Shown here: positions 59,756-64,000 of the stretch, one piece after another
Layout of the letters: every line of letters starts with the position of its first letter
Position numbering within the stretch: position 1 is the first letter of the stretch
NCBI GenBank assembly: GCA_026874595.1
Contig: CM049313.1
Coordinates: 77,740,659-77,804,658, forward strand
Source of the DNA: Sipunculus nudus
Taxonomy: Eukaryota > Annelida > Sipuncula > Golfingiida > Sipunculidae
Direction: 5' to 3'
Length of the DNA: 64,000 bases
Notes under the pieces: generated by a model
What the model saw: the letters and a program-made list of their open reading frames with translations, nothing else
Told to the model about the DNA's origin: nothing
Database searches by the model: none
Program-made: the position numbers and the translations under genes

Positions 59756-61872
59756 CTTCTGGTTTTACATTAAGTTTACGGTTGGTTGATGGAAGATGGG
59801 TATTCATTAGCGGTTCTTTATGGACTCAATAAGCGGTTAGTAGGAACTCAAAGGTATAATTGTTATTCGTCATTCACTATTCAGCGGTTTCAACACATAG
59901 ACTGACCCGTGAAATAAAAAAAAAACACACACACACACAATTTATAGAGGAATCTTCAATCAGCAGGATAGTTTTTAACACTGCGGTTTCAACATGCAGA
60001 CACACGCGAGAAATTAAATATACACATACAATTTGGAGAGAAATCGTTTTCAGGATAGTTTTATCGTCTACACCAACCGCGGCACTTAATTTGTTCCAAA
60101 ATAGGTCACCCGCCACCGATCGTACTAGAGCGGATGATACTAACTGAATACTACGCACAGGTAGTATTTCATGTTAACAAAATAACAACCAACCTCATTT
60201 TTTATTCTATAAAGTTATTTTTTCTCATAAAATTGTTGTCTATCTAAAATGTCTTTTATTCGGAATGTGGTCCTGTCAGAAGTCGAATATAATCAAAATA
60301 TGTAAATATTTATTCTTTCCTTAATACATTAAGTACCTGTAAGAGATCAATATAAATGATTCATCATCCAGAAACCTTTGATCGACATTTTTCGTCCGTT
60401 AATTAAAGGTTCATTCTTTGAACTGTACAAGTGGCCGCGTCGGGTGAATGGTTTCTCGTGACCGCGTTTATACTGCGGCTTCGCTGGTCTCTGGTGAGCA
60501 GTTCGTTCATGTTTGAGCAGACTTGATATGTTCTCACGACATGATATACATACTTATAATAGTGAAAATTGTAACAGGAATATGGAAAATAAAGTAAGAT
60601 GTTACACGTTTAACCTATAATTATCAGTCATTTAAACCTCTGGTTAGGCCAATAAATTGGAGAACGCTGATGGGTTAACCATACCCGGAGTTTATCACTA
60701 TTGAGGGATGGTCGTACTTTAAGCCAAAATAATGCTCTAATTAACAATAAAATTACTAAATATTTTGTCAAACTTCAGTTAAGTAACACAACGATATAAG
60801 TGCATGAGGGTTATATAGTAATAATGGATAACACAGACATACTAGGCATTAACGTGTGCTGATTTGACGTATGTTGCATTGATCACAGAGCTTAATGATT
60901 TCCCAAAGTGACCCAAGAGAGGGTTTACTTACGAAAGTATAATTAACTTTTATTACTTAGTCTTTCTGTTTTAGTAAGTGTAAAGTTTAGACAGTCAGAC
61001 AAGTGATACATGTACTCTTATTTTAACAATAAGTCCTATCGGGATACGCTTCAGTGGGTACGTCCCGGCGGCCTACGTCCCAAAAATCTGCGTCTCACCG
61101 GCCTGTAGTCTTTCACATTACTGTGAGTAAAACAAATAAAATTTCAGCAGTGTAGGTCTTACAAACTTGTACAAGTTACTGTTTTAAAGTGGGCCAGCAC
61201 TAACACTGTACATGGACTTGCTCTCTGTCTGTTATGCCATAGTTTTGGTCATGTTGCATTGCCCCAGCTGTATCTCCTTAAATACTGACCAAACAATAAG
61301 AGCTCAACCGTGCAGCAGAGTCGATCTAATTATTCCCTGGGCTGGCGAGTCTTGGTCAGCTGTGCACAAGTTTGAGCTGGGGCCCAGTCTGATTACATGG
61401 CCTTGTTCCGCAGGTGCCATGAAGTCAAAACAGGGCGTCTTTGAACGAACGACATACAAATCCTGTGCACTGAAACTTGCTATCATTAACCTAGTAATTC
61501 ATGACTTCATTTGATGGACACAGGTGGAATTATCCCTGAGAAACCTATCCGGATTTACACTAAATTTGTTCAGTCACTTTTTCAGATAAGTCGGCAAATA
61601 TTTTTGTTGATTCGTTGATGTATTTAATTTAAAAACACTTGTCGCTGACATTTAAAGTGTCCTTAAGTTGTACATTTTTAGTGCATTTTTTTTTACAAAA
61701 AAATCACTGATATTTGATGATTCAGATCTGTTTACATGTAACTTTGATACAATGAAGGGTACAATGTATATCACCAGGAAAGATTAATCCATGAAAGTTT
61801 TAACCAAACGAACAGTCTTCCAGGTCAAAACCACAAAATTTTAAACCCACAATATTTTCTGAATACAAAGTA
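59756..61872. other. Remainder of the duplicated unit, no gene recognised
   Basis: Contains an internal repeat of GCGGTTTCAACA at about 59883 and 59982, an (AC)n run, and a CpG-richer patch at 60425-60500. The part after 60407 has its second copy beyond the window. No domain or exon recognised. Confidence 0.4.
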
Positions 61873-64000
61873 ATGGTGTGCACCTGGTGAGAGGCATCCC
61901 GATAAGACGTACGTCCAAACGGACCGTGCAATAAAACGCAGGCAGGCAGGACGCACTCCATAAACATCGCCCCGTCACCAATTAGGCGTGTCGTGCTGCG
62001 GGACCCGGCGTGTTTACCTCCTGCCCAGCTACGTCTCTCTTTCATAAGTGTATTTTTTATGGCTAAAACTACGCTAAACGAACCCTGCGTGTATACTTTC
62101 TGCCCGTCTACGTCTCTCTTTCATAAGTGTATTTTTTATGACTAAAACAACGCTAAACAAACCCTCCTGAGTAACACCTATGATCGTCACCACAGCTGAG
62201 TCTGTGAATTCATCTGGAGGCAATCAGTAGTAAGCCACAAACATTAATTATAAGTCATTAATTATAATTCCCTTCCTTCTTCGCTCCTTCCATCCTTCTT
62301 TCTTCCCTTCGTTATCTGATTCTTTCTTTCAGTCTTTCTTTCTTTCAGTCTTTCATTCTGTCTTTCAGTCTTTCTTTCTTTCTTTCAGTCTTTCTTTCTT
62401 TATTTCATTCTTTCTTTCATTCTTTCTTTCATTCTTTCTTTCTTTCTTTAAATCTCTCTTTCTTTCTTTCAGTCTTTCTTTCTTTCAGTCTTTCATTCTG
62501 TCTTTCAGTCTTTCAGTCTGTCTTTCAGTCTTTCTTTCTTTCTTTCAGTCTTTCTTTCTTGATTTCATTCTTTCTTTCATTCTTTCTTTCTTTCTTTCAG
62601 TCTCTCTTTCTTTATTTCAGTCTTTCTTTCAGTCTTTCTTTCTTTCAGTCTTTCTTTCAGTTTTTCTTTCTCTTTTTTCTTTCTATCAGTCTTTCAGTTT
62701 TTCCTTCATTCTTCCCTTCGTTACATGTTTAATTACTTCTTTCTTTTTTTTTCTTTCAGTCTTTCTTTCTTTCAGCCTTTCTTTCTTTCAGTCTTTCTTT
62801 CTTTCAGTCTTTCAGTCTTTCCTTCATCCTTCCATTCGTTACATGATTCTTACTTTCTTTCTTTTTTTCTTTCTTTCATTCCTTCTTTCAGTCTTTCTTT
62901 CTTTCAGTCTTTCTTTCTTTCAGTCTTTCTTTCTTTCAATCATTTTTTCTTTCAGCCTTTCTTTCTTTCAGTCTTTCTATCTTTCTTTCAGTCTTTCCTT
63001 CATCCTTCCCTTCGTTACATGTTTCTTTCTTTCTTTCTATCTTTCAGTCTTTCTTTCTTTCTTTCAGTCTTTCAGTCTTTCTTTCCTCTTCCGGTCTTTC
63101 TTTCAGTTCTTCTTTTTTTTTTTCTTTCAGTCTTTCTTTCTTTCAGTTTTTCTTTCTGTCAGTCTTTCCGTATATCCTTCATTCTTCCTTCGTTACATAT
63201 TCTTTACTTCTTTCTTTCTTCCTCGGTCTTTCATTCAATTTTCTTTTAGTCTTTCTTTCTTTCTTTCTTTCTTATGTCTTTCAGTCCTTCCTTCATTCTT
63301 CCCTTTGTTACATAACTCTTTCTTTCTTTCTTTCATTTATTTTTGTCTTCTGGTTTTACATTAAGTTTACGGTTGGTTGATGGAAGATGGGTATTCATTA
63401 GCGGTTCTTTATGGACTCAATTAGTGGTTAGTTGGAACTCAAAGATATAATTGTTATTTGTCATTCACTACTCAGCGGTTTCAACACATAGTCTGACCCG
63501 TGAAATAAAAAAAACACACACACACAATTTAAAGAGGAATCTTCAATCAGCATGATAATTTTTAACACTGCGGTTTCAACATGCAGACACACGCGAGAAA
63601 TTAAAAATACACATACAAATTGGAGAGAAATCTTTTTCAGGATAGTTTTATTGTCTACACCAACCGCGGCACTTAATTTGTTCCAAAATGGGTCACCCGC
63701 CACCGATCTTACTTGCACCAGAGCGGATGATACTAACTGAATACTACACACAGGTAGTATTTTCATGTTAACAAAATAACAACCAACCTAATTTTTTATT
63801 CTATAAAGTTATTTTTCTCATAAAATTGTTGTCTATTTATATTGTCTTTTATTCGGAATGTGGTCCTGTCAGAAGTCGAATATAATCAAAATATGTAAAT
63901 ATTTATTCTTTCCTTAATACATTAAGTGCGTGTAAGAGATCAATATAAATGATTCATCATCCAGAAACCTTTGATCGACATTTTTCGTCCGTTAATTAAA
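61873..64000 (+). repeat. Second copy of the tandem duplication, cut by the window edge
   Basis: It repeats the order of the first copy at high identity. It has two rather than four 79-bp units (about 62020-62165), a CTTT tract at 62270-63360, and a final 240 bp (63760-64000) that match 60165-60407 with only a few differences. The window ends inside the copy. Confidence 0.9.
62270..63360. repeat. CTTT / TTTCAGTC pyrimidine tract, second copy
   Basis: Counterpart of 58690-59755, with small length changes in individual runs. Open frames inside are artefacts of the repeat. Confidence 0.95.

Larger units (their letters stand above)
58116..61872 (+). repeat. First copy of a 3.6-3.8-kb direct tandem duplication
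   Basis: It starts ATGGTGTGCACC and is followed by GACGCA-type repeats, four units of about 79 bp (58320-58600, CGTCTACGTCTCTCTTTCA), a CTTT-rich tract, then about 2 kb of mixed sequence. The same order starts again at 61873. Offset is 3757 bp at the start, 3564 near 58600 and 3593 near 60360, because repeat copy numbers differ. An inverted motif CCGGTGAGACGCA (58127-58139) and TGCGTCTCACCGG (61089-61101) suggests a TIR element inside. The 100-codon frame at 61212-61514 is unrecognised. Confidence 0.9.

Overview
The window looks like nuclear DNA of a repeat-rich, AT-rich metazoan, most likely a lophotrochozoan and probably a mollusc. That placement rests on three animal housekeeping genes with spliceosomal introns. 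It also rests on a dense load of short non-autonomous transposons of the kind familiar from mollusc genomes: Helitron-like ends, internal tandem repeats and GGAC-rich 3' ends. The species cannot be named from the sequence. There is no bacterial gene density, operon or CRISPR.

Genes. (1) The last two coding exons of a SUGP1-like splicing factor lie on the + strand (3570-3699 and 5026-5052); the rest of the gene is off the left edge, behind a minisatellite. (2) Four exons of mitochondrial ribosomal protein L24 (MRPL24) lie on the - strand between 29714 and 25825; the exon or exons for about 60 N-terminal residues were not found. (3) A complete adenosine kinase reading frame (343 aa, ADK) lies on the - strand at 52479-51448 in one uninterrupted exon. 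No other protein-coding gene could be supported. Most long open frames are by-products of tandem repeats. The three genes share no operon-like relationship; they serve splicing, mitochondrial translation and purine salvage.

Layout. 1-3569: 53-bp minisatellite running into the SUGP1 acceptor. 3.6-5.6 kb: SUGP1 3' end with a Helitron-like insertion in its last intron. 5.6-25.4 kb: gene-poor DNA built from several dispersed and tandem repeat families, including a repeat carrying nuclear-receptor-like half-sites (13.2-14.1 kb) and a 178-bp array (20.3-22.8 kb). 25.4-29.7 kb: MRPL24 with an intronic 27-bp array. 29.7-33.3 kb: 61-bp array that is an amplified copy of the MRPL24 exon's own 3' splice site. 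34.6-38.8 kb: 31-bp array of about 134 copies. 42.1-46.0 kb: a hairpin-ended element containing a 1.6-kb TIR transposon, which itself contains a foldback element. 46.8-48.0 kb: another Helitron-like element. 49.3-50.3 kb: a diverged copy of the hairpin-ended family. 51.0-52.5 kb: ADK. 56.5-58.1 kb: a Helitron-like element with a (GCC)n tract and 280-bp repeats. 58.1-64.0 kb: a direct tandem duplication of a unit of about 3.6-3.8 kb, rich in CTTT.

The most interesting signal is that in two unrelated genes (SUGP1 and MRPL24) a large minisatellite abuts the 3' splice site and its unit is visibly derived from that splice-site region. In MRPL24 the unit includes the AG and the first exon bases, giving nearly 60 tandem decoy acceptors upstream of the real one.
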